In this document: in pieces, positions 31,668-46,362 of the stretch
How the letters are laid out: every line of letters begins with the position of its first letter
How positions within the stretch are numbered: position 1 is the stretch's first letter
NCBI RefSeq assembly: GCF_963576615.1
Contig: NC_088717.1
Coordinates: 50,507,026-50,571,025 of the forward strand
Reading direction: 5' to 3'
Origin: Watersipora subatra
Taxonomy: Eukaryota; Bryozoa; Gymnolaemata; Cheilostomatida; Watersiporidae
DNA length: 64,000 nt
Made by a program: the position numbers and the translations under genes
The notes under the pieces: generated by a model
Databases searched by the model: none
Seen by the model: the letters and a program-made list of their open reading frames with translations, nothing else
Told to the model about the DNA's origin: nothing

Positions 31668-34600
31668 ATGGATCCACCGGAAAATAATCCAGCACCACAG
31701 TTACAGAGCAGCTCCAAGTCTCCAAGTAAGTGTTATTTGGTTTTTAAAATAGTTGAGAGACACTTTACTGTTAAGTAGACAGATGCTCTGATAGGAATTG
31801 TTTAAAGGATATTGTGTGTTGTAGCTATTTACCTGTTTTAGTATTCAGTGTTATAATAAATAGGTTATCAGTGTAACAGAACTCACACCGTTGAATGTGA
31901 TAATGCCAATGGTTGTATGATGGAACCATGATTTTCTCTTTATTTTCTTACAATAAACCTGTTGTTGTTTTTCTTTCTCCTTTCTCAGATGTTTTACCCA
32001 CAACTTGTCATCTGTTTTATATCTTGTCACATTTTCAAAGGTAACTAAAGCACATTCAAAGAAATCTTGTTGAGAGGACAACCCTATACTTGTTTACATT
32101 GCTCCGTATACCTGATTACGTGTGTTACCTGTCGATATCGCTACTAATTAGATATCATTCCGATTCATATATAGATATATATACTCATTGTCTGATGCTC
32201 ACTCTTACAGTTCAATTGTTACATATTATATTTTATTACACATTCTATTTGACCTAAACATTATGGGTTAAATATTATGTTACATTAATATTACGCATTA
32301 CATTACGCATGTGGATATATCATTGAGATTGTTTACTCACTCTTTTCCTGTTCATGGCTAAATATTATACGCACGCTTGATTAACATAATAAATATTCTA
32401 TCCATGTAATCCATTTGTGTATGACTGACAATGGCTGCAAAACCCTCAGTAAATCTAACCTACCATTTATATTTATGGTTCTCTAGGTAGTCAATCTTGC
32501 CAAGATGACTCAGATGTTGAAGGAGAGATGGTTTTACCAGAACTGGAGGCTGAGAGTGACTCAAAGTCTACAGGTTCGTTTTTATTTATTGTTGATCATT
32601 TATGGTGTTTCTGAACACACCAGGAATTGTTTGCTCAGCTACAAAGCCCTGCAAGTATAACATACAACATGTCATGTAATTATTCATTGTAAATTTCAAA
32701 CAATTTCACTGTAATCTATAGCTGTAAGAATTCTAATGTTTTGATAAAGCTTGTTCAGTTTACTTTGAATCACTGACTGTATTTATTATCCTAAAAACGT
32801 GGTGATCAATGTTTAGACTTTGCATTACTTGATATAAAAAAATTGATTTTTCATTTTTCACGGAATATTCTGGATAGGTAGACAGCACAGCTATTATATA
32901 TGCTAAAAAATATTGATGTAGCAACAAATCAATTTCTGGCTAGTCACTTTCTGTGTATGGGGAAGATGAGCTAAAAAGATTTTTATGAGTAGAAAGTATT
33001 TTGGCGCAGAAAAATGTCACTCAATTTGGGAGTTATCTGCTCACTCATTTACACCACTGAGTATATTTTATACTAGCATTGCCTCGGTAATAAACACACT
33101 GGACAGAAAATTTATTTGTATTTGACATATAACAACATTTGCCATTATAAATTTCTAACTGCATATCATGAGAGCAGCGTTTTGGGTAGTTGAAATAAAT
33201 TAAAAGACAAAATAAAAACAACTTTAAAGGCTTTTAAACTTTGTCAAACAACTGTAACTTTAAAACTTCATGTCATATGACAAAAATATTTTGTGCAAGT
33301 CATATAAATTTTAAAAAATAAAACAACTATAAAAGTGTTTAAATGTAAATGTGAAATAATGAGCAAGTGATAGCTAACTTAAGTCTATTGTAAAGGAATT
33401 TGCCGGTCTTGACTGGGCACGATCTAGACTATTTCATACAGAAATAAATTGTGCATGGTTTCGTTCTATTTTTTATTAGAGAAGGAAATCCACTAGCCGA
33501 GAAGCGTACGGCCATTTGCTCTGCTCAACTAAGTGAGCGCGCTCCTTTCTATATAATAGCATCACCTGTTCCGGCTAATGGCAAACGGTAAGAATACCGG
33601 CTAACAAGGTGAATAAACAGGATCGCTAGTGCGTTGGTATGACAACAAGTGATGATAAGTGATAGCACAACGAGTAAAACAACGATAAGATAGAAAGGAC
33701 AACACATACCATAAAATAAGAAATGTAATGTCATGGCCCGGCATCCACCACACACCCCTTCCATTGGAGGCATTATATAATTAAACAACATGGGTGAAGC
33801 AACCAGCCGGGCCCACGTCTTAAGCTGCTTAACATGGTATTCCAAGCGCTAATTTCTTGATTAAGCAAATGTTTGTCGCCAGTAGCTGGCGTATCCTGTT
33901 TCTGGTAGTGTGAGCTGTCTTTTGGAACTGTCTCTTTTCTTTTTGGCATGACCTGAATACGGGTGACCAGCTGGAGGCTGTCCAAATACAGTGGTCCGGT
34001 GGTCTGGACTAGACTCCCAGGTCATCTGGTCTGTGGCTAGGTCGTCGTATCCTCTTGTTGTCTGATAGACCCAATCACCATACCGTTCCAACCTTTTTCT
34101 AGTATGAGACGAACGATGATTTAGATCTTTTGTAGCGGTGCTGGGGTTTCCATGGCCTGGGGGGACATCGCTAAGTGTCCGGAGTCCAGGTCCGTAGCTA
34201 ACTTACTGGGGCTTTCTAGAGGGGGAAGGTTTATTTCCTCTCTAACTTTGCTTTGGGAAGGTGCTGCAGGAGGTCCGGAGTTCAAACCCTCATGCAAGTT
34301 TTCTTTTCCGGCATTGGTCTGTAGAGTCGCCTTTCCCATTTTGTCGAGCTTCTCAGCTGGACTCATTTGGGAAGGGAGCTCCATTACTTTTTCATCAGGT
34401 TGCGGGCAGCTTCTTCGTGAGGGCCGAGCCCTCCTGGCTCCTTTCATATTTGGCCCCCTCCGAGGCTCAAGCATTGCCGGAGCACAGCCAGAGCTCCTTT
34501 GGCAGGCATGATAGGGTTTCAACCTGGACTCGTGTTGAGTGGAGGTTTGGCTTTGTCTTTCCACCACATAGGTGTAGTTGGGCCAGACGGTTGTGACTTG

Positions 34601-37600
34601 ATAAGGGCCCACGAACTTAGCTTGTAGCTTAATCTTTGCCTCCCTTCGTCGCCCCCTGTTTACCAACCACACCCAATTCCCAGGTGCGAAGAGCAGTGGC
34701 TCTTCTTGATCTGCCTGCCTAGTCTCCATCCACGCCTTCATGAGGGCTTCATGCGCTTCTTCCAGCCTCTGCTGCCGCCGCAGCACGTAGTTGCTGGCTG
34801 ATTGCATCTCCGTGGGAGGGCGGTGACATTCTGGTCAAGCAGATGCAACTCTCTGCCAAACATCATGAAGTTGGCCGTCTCGCCTGTCACGATGTGGGAG
34901 GTTCCTCGATACGCCTGCATGAGCTGGGGCAGGAGCTCATCCCATTCCTCCTGGCCTCGTTCCAACAACATGGCCCTTAGAGAGTCGCCCAGGCCTCGAT
35001 TGTTCCTCTCAACAATCCCATTGGCCTGGGGATGATAAGGAGCAGTTCATGTCTTGCTCACCTTCCAGAGCTGGCAGAGCTCCTCCATTAGTTGGCTCTC
35101 AAACTGAGTACCTTGGTCTGTATAGATTTGCTCTGGAAGCCCCAGGTAACAAAACACTCTTTCATCGAGAACACTGGCCACCACTGGAGCTGTGGCCTCC
35201 GGAATGGCAATGGCACGCTGCCGCTGGGTAAAGTGGTGTGAGAGCACTAAGATCTACTTATTGCCCCTCGGGGTGGTAGGAGGGAGCCTACAAGGTCAAC
35301 GGCGACCTTCTGCCAGGGTCGGCCAGCGCATAATCGCTGTCGGCTTTCTGCAGGTTTGGTCCCTCCGTGCTTGGTGGCCTGGCACACCTAGCAGCTTCGT
35401 ACTAACCTGCGGACAGCGGCTGTCAGTCCGGGCCAGTACCATGTAAGCAGGAGGCTGCTTACCATCCTCCCCACTCCGGAGTGGGCCATGGTATGTGTCT
35501 GCCAGATGACTGGCTTCCTTATAGCCGTGGGGCACACGAAACACCACCGGGTTTGACCATGAGGGCCACTCTGGCTTCCAGCACGCCATCCTGCCTGATT
35601 CTCAGAGATTCCCTCATGCGATGCAAGACCATGAGCTCCCGGCTCCCCAACTGTAACTGTTCTAAAGACACTTCGGTGTGACTCCGAAGTGCTCGGTACA
35701 CTATGGCTTCAGCACTCTTGTTTTTGCTCTGCAGCTGAGCCAACTGGTTAGTTAGCTGAGCCAATGCCTTGGGTCCCAGGGTGGCCCCAATTGACCTTGA
35801 GCCGGCCCGTGCTCCTGTTGGGGCAGGGTGCAGGCTCGTATGGTCGGTTGCCTCACGCGCGGTCCTGGCAACCTCTGCCCAGCTCTTATGTGGTTCCTGG
35901 TGGTGACTAGTAGTGCCTCGGGTCATCACCCGCTCAATGTCAGGGGATCCCAGGATGGCTTCAACCGGTCCCAGGAAGATGGCTGTTTCAGTAGAAACAA
36001 GGGGTCGCACCGGTGGACCGACCGCTTCGCCCGCAGTCCTGGCGATCCCTGATAGAACATAGTTTCTCCTGATCACCCTAGCCTCATCCTGGTCCTCTTG
36101 GTCCAACTCCAGCCGGATTGGATCTCCATCGCGGTACTCTATCTGGGCAAAATGTCGACAGTCTTTGCAGGTCTGTCTGCTTAAGCCATCGGTGTTGCCG
36201 TGCTTTAATCTTGAACGGTGTTCCAGCTTATAATTGAACTCGGCTAACACCTCTAGTCAAGGCGCCACCTGATGAGAGGGCTCCTTTCTGCGACGGAGCC
36301 ATTGCAGGGAAGCATGGTCCGTGCGAAGCTGAAACTCCTGCCCGTATAAGTATGAGTGGAAGTGTTTTGCCGCTTTGACCACTGCCAACAGCTCTCTGCG
36401 TGTCACGAAGTAATTTCGCTCCGAGGGGGTGAGTGTTTCGCTGTAGTAAGCAATCACTCGTTCCTGATTGCAATACTGTTGTGACAGCACAGCTCCTACG
36501 CAGCACCAGCTGGCATCCGTGTCCAAGATATAGGTATTTCCTGAATCCGGATACCCCAGCACCGGTGCGGTGGTGAGGCTGTGGTGCAGGGTGTCAAATG
36601 CTGCCTTCTCTTCGCCTGTCCATTGCCAAGGCTCTTTCTTTCCACCAGCTGGTGGAGGGGTTTTGCAATGGTGACAAACCTAGGGATGTTCTGCCGGTAG
36701 TACTTGACAGTATCCAGGAACCCTTGCAGTTCTCGGACTCCACATCAAACTGGCTACTGCTCTGCCACTTCCACTTTGGCTAGGTCGGGGGCAACCCCTT
36801 CGCTACTTACTATGTGGCCCATGTACCGCATTTGAGACTGTAGAAGTTCGCACTTTGTTGGTTTGAGCTTGAGTCCGGCTTGCTGCAGCCGCTTGAATAC
36901 TTCCTCCAGCCACTGGAGGTGGGTTGTAAGATCAGGTGCAATAACAATCACATCATCCAGGTATAATAGTAACGTTTGCCAGTGGAGTGCGTGCAACACT
37001 CTCTCCATCAATCGCTGGAAGGTGGCTGGGGCAGAAGTCACTCCAAACGGAAGGACTCTCCGTTTCAACAAACCTGAGCGAGTGATGAAGGCTGATTTTT
37101 CCCTGGCATCTTCGTCCATCGGAACTTGCCAGTATCCGCTGATGAGATCAAGAGTACTAGAATATCGGCTTCCAGCCAAGGCATCCAGACTTTCATCTCT
37201 CCGGGAAGGAGATAGGCGTCTTGTTCTGTTATCGCATTGAGCCTTCGGCAATCCACACAGAACCGCCATTTTCCATCCTTCTTCTTTACTAACACAATAG
37301 GTGAGCTCCACGCTCCTCTAGTCGACTCAGTCAACCCTTTAGCCAACAGGTCCTGTACCTGTTTCTCGGCCTCTGCTTGCTTTTCAGGCCCTAAGCGGTG
37401 AAGGGGTTGACAAATAGGTCGGGTCCCGTTTTTCACAGGTATAGATTCCTCCACGAGCGAAGTTCTACCCATATCGTCATCTCCAGTGCTAAACACTGAC
37501 CCATACTTGGTCAGTAGGGTAGCCAGCTTTCTGGCCTGCTCTGTATTTTGGCACGAGGGTCTGGCAGCTTGGTACAATTCTTGGAGATGCTGGTGGTGAT

Positions 37601-40600
37601 CCCTGGCTTATCCTCAACTCAGGTGATTGGCACTGCAGGGCCTCCCTTGAGGAGAGGAGTGCCAGCGGTGGGAGGAGGTGCTTCCACACTAGTGTAAGTG
37701 CCTAGGGTGGTTTCCGAACGAATGGTCAGTGTTTGGGGGTTTGGGTTGAAACACCTAACCAACACCTTTCCATCTGCTCCAGGCTCATTCAGGCTTGTAG
37801 CTAGAAGTGGGCCTTCACGGTACCCTTCTATTATCCCGAGTAGACAGAAATTTCATGTGGGCAACCTATACCTGACTGCAACCTCTGTTTTAACACAAAC
37901 ACAACCAAGTCCCTACTTACCTGGACTTTGTTTTGGAGGAGATTTCTTGTTCGGTCGGTACAAGCCAATGGCTTGCAATCCACCTTCACCACGGGTCATG
38001 CGAACTCCATCGAGCATTGGTGTGCCATAAAGAAAGGCATGCCAAGAATTGCGTCTTTGCTAATTTGACTGACTATGAAGACTTCTTCGGTCTTCACTTT
38101 GCAGAGCCTTACTGGGAGCAGATTACACTGTAGAAGGATAACCCGGTCCCATCAGCGAGCAGGCCATGGGTGTCACTCTCCTCCAATCGTTCTCTTACAC
38201 CGTGAGGAAGTCTGTCGGACACCTGTTTTCCCAGCAGGTTAGTGGTGCATCCGGTATCCAACAGAAAGTGCACTGCTCGACCTTCAACTTTATCCGGAAG
38301 GAAGTAACTGGTAGAGTTTGGGTGCCCCAGCAGGCGTGCTTGCGCAGGGTCCCTGTGCTTGAAGGGGGCTGCCTGAGGCTGCTCCGTTCATGCAGGTAGA
38401 GAATGTGCTTGGGCGAGTCTCTTTGGATGGCGAGGGGCTGTCCTCTGCGAGACAGGGCGCCAAGTCACCTGAGAGGAAAGCATAGCGCTTAATTCGGGAG
38501 GATTCGTGCTTGACTCTTTTAGGTGTAGTGTTTGGAACGTGCTCTGGGTAGCTGTGGGGGTAGATTGGGGTGGAGTTCTGAGTTGGCCTGCCTTTTATGA
38601 TAGGTCCATCCGGGAGAGGCCTTGGCTGAATCGGTGCTTAATTTTTTCCTGGTTTCTACAGGGGCCTTATTGCAGCTAGTAGTGGGTGCTACTGCTGCGG
38701 CCTTCTTCCATTTTTTGACTCCTTTTTCCTCTGACTGGGGCACGCCTTTCGGAGATGTCCAGTGCCTTCACATCCTCAACAAATGGCGGGCTTACTTTCT
38801 AGAGGCTCTGTTGGCTTGTTTTGCAGCTGTTTGACCTGTTCCGCCAGCGGCTTTACTGTGGATAGCAGAACATTCAAGGTGCCTTGTTCGACACTGCGTA
38901 CCTCACCTTGTCCTGTATTGGTTTCCAAGTTTTCTACAGCCCGGACGGCTCTGCCCAGACTCGATTCTCTGGATTTGATCTAGAGAAATTTTCCTGCAGC
39001 TCGTACTGCATCCGCGAAAGTTTCCATGGGTACCGCTAGAAGGTGCTGCTGTAGGGTGGGATGGTTTAGGGAGTTTGAGAAGTACTCATTTGCCATGTTA
39101 CTTCTGAATGGTTTGGACAGCCAGCGTTGGCTATTTGAACTAGCCATTCAACTTCCGTTACGTGTTCTTGCAGGGAGGTTTGTATTTCTTTTTTTCAACT
39201 GCTCAATTCTGCTCTGGCTTGTCGGAGAGATAGTCCAAATCGGGCTCGGATGGCTTCAAAGATGGCTGCCGATTGCCTTTCCGCAGGACTCTGCCTCTCC
39301 TTTGAAAGCCTCTCCGGGGTGCAGTGTGCTGGCCTCTTCGACCCACTCATTTGCAGCTGCAATTTCTCTAAATCTGCTAATAGAATATTCTGGTTCTCCG
39401 ACGCCATTATACTCGGGCGTTTTGAACTGGGAGGCCGGTTCTGGGTTCCGACTTAATCTGACAAGTTGCCCAATGACGTCAGTTAGTCGGTCCATTTCCC
39501 GGTCTACACTCCTTGCCTTCTTTTGAGACATGACTTGAGCTTCTCTCCTAGTGAGGGTGGCCGTTATAGACGATCGTGGCTTGACTTCGAGTGCTTAAGC
39601 CTTATTTTGGCAGTATCGAGCGCCTTACAGAGTGGGGGTGGTTAGCGTAGTGCCAGTCATCAACCCTTCTCTGGAGTGCTGGATAACTTGCTTATTCTAA
39701 AACACCAGGTTTTTCTAAGAATGTGGGGGATAGCCGTACATCTATCTTGGCCAGATTCAGAACCCCCGGTGTTTGCGGTATTACTCCGGTTTCCTCTCCT
39801 GAGGCTGATTTTGCAAGCAGGACAGGAGGTCTGCCAGAGTTTGAATTCTAAATTTCTAGATGGTGCCTGCCGGGTTCGGCGCAATTCCACTGTTGCCACC
39901 AGTGTAAAGGAATTTGCCGGCCTTAGACTATTTCATACAGAAATAAATTGCGCGTGGTTTCGTTCTATTTTTTATTAGAAAATGAAATCCACTAACCGAG
40001 GAGCGTGCGGCCAATTGCTCTGCTTAACTAAGTGAGCGCGCTCCTTTAAATATAATAGCATCACCCATTCCGGCTAACGGCAAACAGTAAAAATTCCGGC
40101 TAACAAGGTGAATACACAGGATCGCTAGTGCGTTGGTATGACAACAAGTGACGATAAATGATAGCATAACAAGTAAAACAATGATATAATAAAAAAGGAC
40201 ATACAATAAAATAAGACAACAACATGAGTTACGACAAGTGACAGCACAATGAGTAAAACAACGATAAAATAAAAAGGACAATGCATACAATAAAATAAGA
40301 AATGTAACATCATGGCTCTGCATCCACCACACTATTTTGCTACGATTACAATAAAAGATGATTTGGTAATGATACAATTAATAATTAATTGTATTAATTA
40401 ATACAACTGAAAAAAAACAAAATAAAAATCCTTTCATATGTTGAAATAATAATAACAATTCTTGTATAAAAGTGCGTGTGTGCGGGTGTGTGTGCATGTG
40501 CGTGTGTGTATTGAAAAGGTTACTGTTCCACCAGAAGCTACCCATCCAAAGTTTTAATACGACGATACTGGTACCTCTCGATACTGGTACAAATGTAAAA

Positions 40601-43600
40601 ATGAGATACCATACTGTTTTTTTCTCGACGAACAGAGAGAGAATGTAAAGGCTCTTTCTACAGAGATAATACAATTGTCGTAGCAAGACGTGTTAGTAGA
40701 CAGGCTGAAATGTTGTAGAAAGAAAACTAGCGCAAGTGGCTCAAGCTTTGTATCATAGCAAGTGAGCACAAGTGGCTCAGATGCTGTAGCAAGACAAGCT
40801 AGCAAAGGTGACTCAGAAGCTGTAGTCTTGAACACAAATATTACAAAAGGTTTTAAATAATATAATCTCATCAGTGCACAAGCCTGTCTTCAGGTTGATA
40901 GCCTTTAGATTTACCATAGTTTTACATTCCTGCATTAGCTCTAATTTTCTAGCAAATGTTTGCTTCAAGTTGCAATGCACGAGTGATACATTTTGCTATT
41001 GAAAATGATACTATCAAAACTTAAAAGTCACAGCAATGGTGGCATGTAAAATCTTAGTGGCAACAAAGAGTACCTGCTCATTTTTAACGGAGGAAAAACA
41101 TTCCTTCATGCTCTCCTAGCTAAAAAAATGAATATGCAAAGTATTTTGGTTAAAACTTGCTACCATTTTGGCATCTGTAGTCAGGTTTTTTATGATTCTC
41201 CCATGAAGCAATCAAAAAGTAGTTCATTCCGTTTGGAGTTGTTATTTCATGTTGTAAGCTCTTTAACACCAACCTGGAAGATTTTCAAAGGATTGACTAA
41301 AATTTATATCTACCATTTGATCAAAAGTTTTCTACAAAACTCAATAGCAGTACAATCTATCATACTCTTTACTCTTTTTGCAGGTTTAGACACGAGTGAC
41401 TCCAGCGGCGCGGCAAAAGAAAACGAAGACACTGCTTCAAAGCTTCAATGGTTGAAATCTCTCTCCCTGCTTTGGCCATGCATTTCTGCTATCTCACTCA
41501 GTGTACTTCCGCTTGAGAAAAACCTCAAAGCAAAATTAATAGAATTATTTGCTGATTTCATTTCTACAAAGGATAAATGTATTGATCCAGTAACAAAGGT
41601 CATCAAAAAAGGGCATCTAAAACAGCGACCAGCGTATTTAGTTCACCTTTTGAATCCTTTTACCGAAAAAGAATTCAAGAAATGGGATGCTGAAAATTTT
41701 GTAAAAGGAACTTCCAGTGTTGAGAAAATGATGTTGATGAAATCACTTGAAAATGCCTTTGCATTAATGAACCAAGAGGACGAAAGAGGTGGTCTTAAAG
41801 ACAATTTTGGGAAGCTTCTAGAAAGGATCTCGAGGGTAGAATCCAATTTTCAAAAGAGTGCAATCGAAAGCTTGCCAAATTGTGACAAAGACATATTGAA
41901 AAAAATTAAACAAGAACTGGGCGACTTGTATCCTGATGCAGACAAATGGAAAGATGAGTTGATAGAATTGTTTTCTTCTGGACAAGCTAGCATTACCACC
42001 TTTTTAAGTAAGAAAAGTGAATGGGAACAAGCAGTTTTGTTCGATGTTCTAAATGTAGCCACAGTTTCGGAAACTTCTCACCAGTACATAGGACACAAGA
42101 AGTCTCTGAACGCTTTCAAAAAAGTGTATGACAAAAGAGTGCAATTTATATCAAGTTTAGAAAAACAAGCTGTGGAAATGCTTTCATCAAACCGTGAGTA
42201 TTTTGTTGAAAAACTGCGTGATCATGGGAAAACTGAAAGCGTTGCAAACACAATAGTAACTGGTCTCGTAGAAGGTATTGAAAAACGTGAAGAAACTGAA
42301 AAGCTACTAACTAGAGTTGCTGACATTTTCAAAGAAGGTACACAGAGTGACGATGAAGCTAAGTTTCTGAAAGAAAGGGATGAGTATGACAAAGCTCATC
42401 AAGATGCCAAAGAAAAAGCTATTCTAATTTTGTCACTGTGTGATTTGAAGTTACACAAAGACTTAACTACGAATCTGGAGGAGACAAACAAACACAAACC
42501 AAGCAGCATGCATTCTGATACAGACAAATGGAAAGAAGAGTTGAGAAATTTTTTTTCTCCTGGACAAGCTAACATTAAAACTTTTCTAAACGGGAAAAGC
42601 AAAATGGAACAGGCAGTTTTGTTTGACGCTTTAAATAGTGTAACAGATTCGAAGAGTTCTCCTCATCAATACATAAAAAACAAACAGTATCTAATAGCTT
42701 TCAGAACAGCATATGACAAAAGAAAACAATCTAAATCAAGTTTGGAAAAACAAGCTGTGGAAATGCTTTCATCAAACCGTGAGTATTTTGTTGAAAAAGT
42801 GCGTGATCAAGGCAAAACTGAAAACGTTGCACACACAATAGTAGCTGGTCTTGTAGAAGGTATTAAAAATCGTGAAGAAACTGGAGAGCTACTAACTAGA
42901 GTTGCTGACATTTTCAAAGAAGGTACACAGAGTGAGGATGAAGCTAAGTTTCTGAAAGAAAGGGATGAGTATGACAAAGCTCATCAAGCTGCAAAAGAGA
43001 ATGCCATTCTAACTTTGTCATTGTGTGAATTGAAGTTACATGAAGACTTGAGCAAAAATTTGGAGTTCACAATAACTTCCCGTGGCAAGGCGCTGAAAAG
43101 GTTTCAAGATTTTTTGACAGAACCCTACGAAATCACCACAGACAGTGTTGAGAAACTTTTGACAAAAGAAGATGAAAAGGACAAGTTTTATGAAGCACTC
43201 TTTGCAACTCTTCACCAATCGGATACTCAGGATGAAAAGACAAAATATTTGCTTCAAGAGGCTCAGCAGTACAAAAAGTCTGTAGAGACAAGCTTGAGTG
43301 GGATCTTACAACGTTGTAAAAATGATTTTCTCAAAAAGTTCATTGTGGAGCTGAAAAAACATGTAATTTGTAAAGCCATTTCTGATGCATCCCTGACCAT
43401 GGGTGATCTCATTCAGGCTATGAAAGACCAAGGTGCTAAAATAGTAAGCATTGAAAAGGAAGATCTGGACAGCATGCACCAGCTAGTAATCATTCGCAAC
43501 GGAGTCGTCCACTCGCTCTTCAAATTTACCAGTGATGAACAGAGAAAATACTTCACCGAAAAATTAAATAAAATTGCAGACATAACTGGTCTAGAAAAGG

Positions 43601-46326
43601 TACAAAGAGAGTTGTTTTACAGAGAATTATAAATAATTTTAGCCTCAAACTCACTCAACTACTGTGGCAATAGTTCCGTGCTATGTATTTGGGCTTTTCA
43701 GATTGTGTTCATAGCTTGAGTTTGTACAAACCTACACACCTTGCATCTTTATCTGTAATTAATATGGCTTTTTGTGACATGTTTGTGTATACTGTAGGAA
43801 ATCAAGGACATTCTTCTTGTTGCTGGTTCTAAACAAGCAGCAGAATACATCGAATACTGCATTGGGTATGTTTATTTAAAGGTTGACTTGCAACAAAATT
43901 CACATCACAGTTATTTGGTATCAAAAGATTCACCATGTCTTACTCTGTTGTGTTGTAGGTGCCAAATATGTGGAAATGTGATTACAAGCTCTTAAAAGTT
44001 CAAAAACTAAAAGCCGCCGTAGATTGGATTCTGTTTATTTCTCTGACGTAGTCATTACAGTTTGGTTATCGTCTTGTCACGTGATGTTCTCACGTGAATT
44101 GAAAGGCCAATCAAAAGCTCAATATAAAACTTATCGTAGCACTAGTTTATGACAAATACTTCGGGTTTTACTGAAGACCCTGTATCAAATATAGATGCTT
44201 GCTACTTTACAGTTTTGTTTCGGCATTATTCAATTGTCAAGTCGTAATCTGATCATGTGACCCAATACTTCGCAAATAATTTTTGCAGCACTTTTCAATT
44301 ATCACAGGTGACCGACAGGCTCGTCATGTTTATCAGACAATGATATGTACTCCTTCAAGCCAAGGTTAAAAAGTTTAACGATTTTTTACGGTAAGTTATA
44401 AGATATCAGTGCTAAAAGTGACAGCATTACAATAACGATAAAATAGACGCGTAAGAACAATAGACATGGTTTTATTGAATGCCTGAAGTATATTTGTGAA
44501 AATATTTTGACGAATGAAGTTGCATGAAAGTGTAAACAGAAACCATCCTGTAACAGCTACATCCCATTTGAGCCGTTTTGGAAAGCGAATCCAAACTACT
44601 GCGGTCTTGTGTGGCTACGATTAACTGTTCGTTTTTTTAGCTTTTAAGAGCTTGTAATCACATTCCCACATATTTTGCGCCTACAACAGAGTAAGACATG
44701 GTGAATCTTATGATACAAAATAACTGTAATGTGAATTTTGCTGCAAGTCAACCTTTAATGTATGAATAGCTGGTGATTTATAGCTTTTGGTAGATTTAAT
44801 TTGCCACAAACATAAATAGATGTTCAGTATAGTAATTGTACTATTATTGCAGTCCTACACCAAGCAGCCGGCTCAGGTGGAGGCTGGTTCACACTATATT
44901 GCTGTTTGTCAACGTTTTCCTTTCGGCAGTCATCATCGATTATGTGAACCATGAACCGATGGCATTGACGAAGCAATGCAGACGCGTTGAAAAAGTTTGC
45001 AGCTGTCAAACTCTTCCGATATTTTGCCGAACATCAACGACCACCTTTCAAATGTGAACCATTTCGGCGATTATATGTCGCAGTCGGAGATAGCATGATT
45101 TATTCATATCCATTTATGATAGTCGCAGTGGGGCTAGTATTTGATTCCAGCACACGAAAACAAAGAAATTTCTTCGCGAAAATTTAAAATAAAAAATGAG
45201 AACACTACGTCACGGAGTATCTCCTGATGCAAAAGCAGATGGGTTTGTGATAGTGTGAACATCGGTATTGCAGACGATCACCGAGTATTGTGGCATCAGT
45301 GCCGAGATACGGTGATATGGTGTAGACCAGCCTGAACTCGTAAAGTCATGCATGAGCCGGTTTCCTGTAGCTCTGCCTATTTTCATTAGTAATGTTTTTT
45401 AGTTATTACATAAAGGTTAATAATAACACTGTACTCAGCTCTTGGGCTAAACTCACCGCGAAACTGTTTCTGAAACCTTTCACCTTGCTAACCTGGAATT
45501 GTAGCACCCTCCTTTCCATGGTTTACTTGCTGCCAGATGTGCAGTGTCCTTGTTTTACTAGGAATGTTATCCTTGCCTGAAGCTGATTTATGTACAGAGG
45601 GTTTCTGGTATAGATTGATAACACTGATGTAGGCTGCATGGAGCAGGTGCTTGGTCCAACCATTAGTTGTTTTTGAACATTTATGGTAGCTGAAATGTCG
45701 AGTTTTAGTGCCATATTAAATATATTTGGTAAACTCTTATCTGGCGAGCATTTGTCTTTCTATGGGAAAGTGGAAAGTAAAATCATTTATTTATTGAAAA
45801 TCTCTCTCATGTCAAAACAAGAATAATGTATGAAAACACATATACTTGCAGGTTAGTTGAAAAAGATGGCAAGAATAAAGAAGAAATTAGGTAAGATTTC
45901 TACGTGCCAGCTCACTTCTTTTTGCGTATCTTTTCATCAGCTAATTAAATTGGATTGCACAGTGGACTGTACAAATCCTTTTTCAACACGTAAATAAACC
46001 GAGTTCCTCTACTTGCTCCTCAAGGAAACAAACCACTTGAGTGCTAATATAGTACTAATATATATTTCACAGTAAATATATATATATATATACCATATAT
46101 ATAAGCATATATATAAGCATATATATATACATATATATATATGCTTATATATATAAGCATATATATATATACATATATATATGCATATACATATATATAC
46201 ATTTATATATATATTTATATCTATATTTATATATATATTTATATATATATAAATATAATTTCACAGTAAGCTTATATATATAAGCATATATATACATATA
46301 TATTTATATATACATATATATATATT

Positions 46327-46362
<36 letters not shown>

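Larger units (their letters stand above)
33389..40331 (-). mobile_element. Ty3/gypsy LTR retrotransposon, conventional domain order, full length but decayed
   Basis: About 6.94 kb, transcribed on the minus strand, inserted in the intron before the large exon of paralogue B. The 5' LTR (39903-40331) and 3' LTR (33389-33752) are flanked by CTAT on both sides (33385-33388, 40332-40335), a 4-bp target duplication. The internal order on the minus strand is gag with a CCHC knuckle, protease (DTG), RT, RNase H, integrase and a long C-terminal extension. Every domain is recognisable but frames shift repeatedly. Its GC content is clearly above that of the host introns. Confidence 0.92.
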
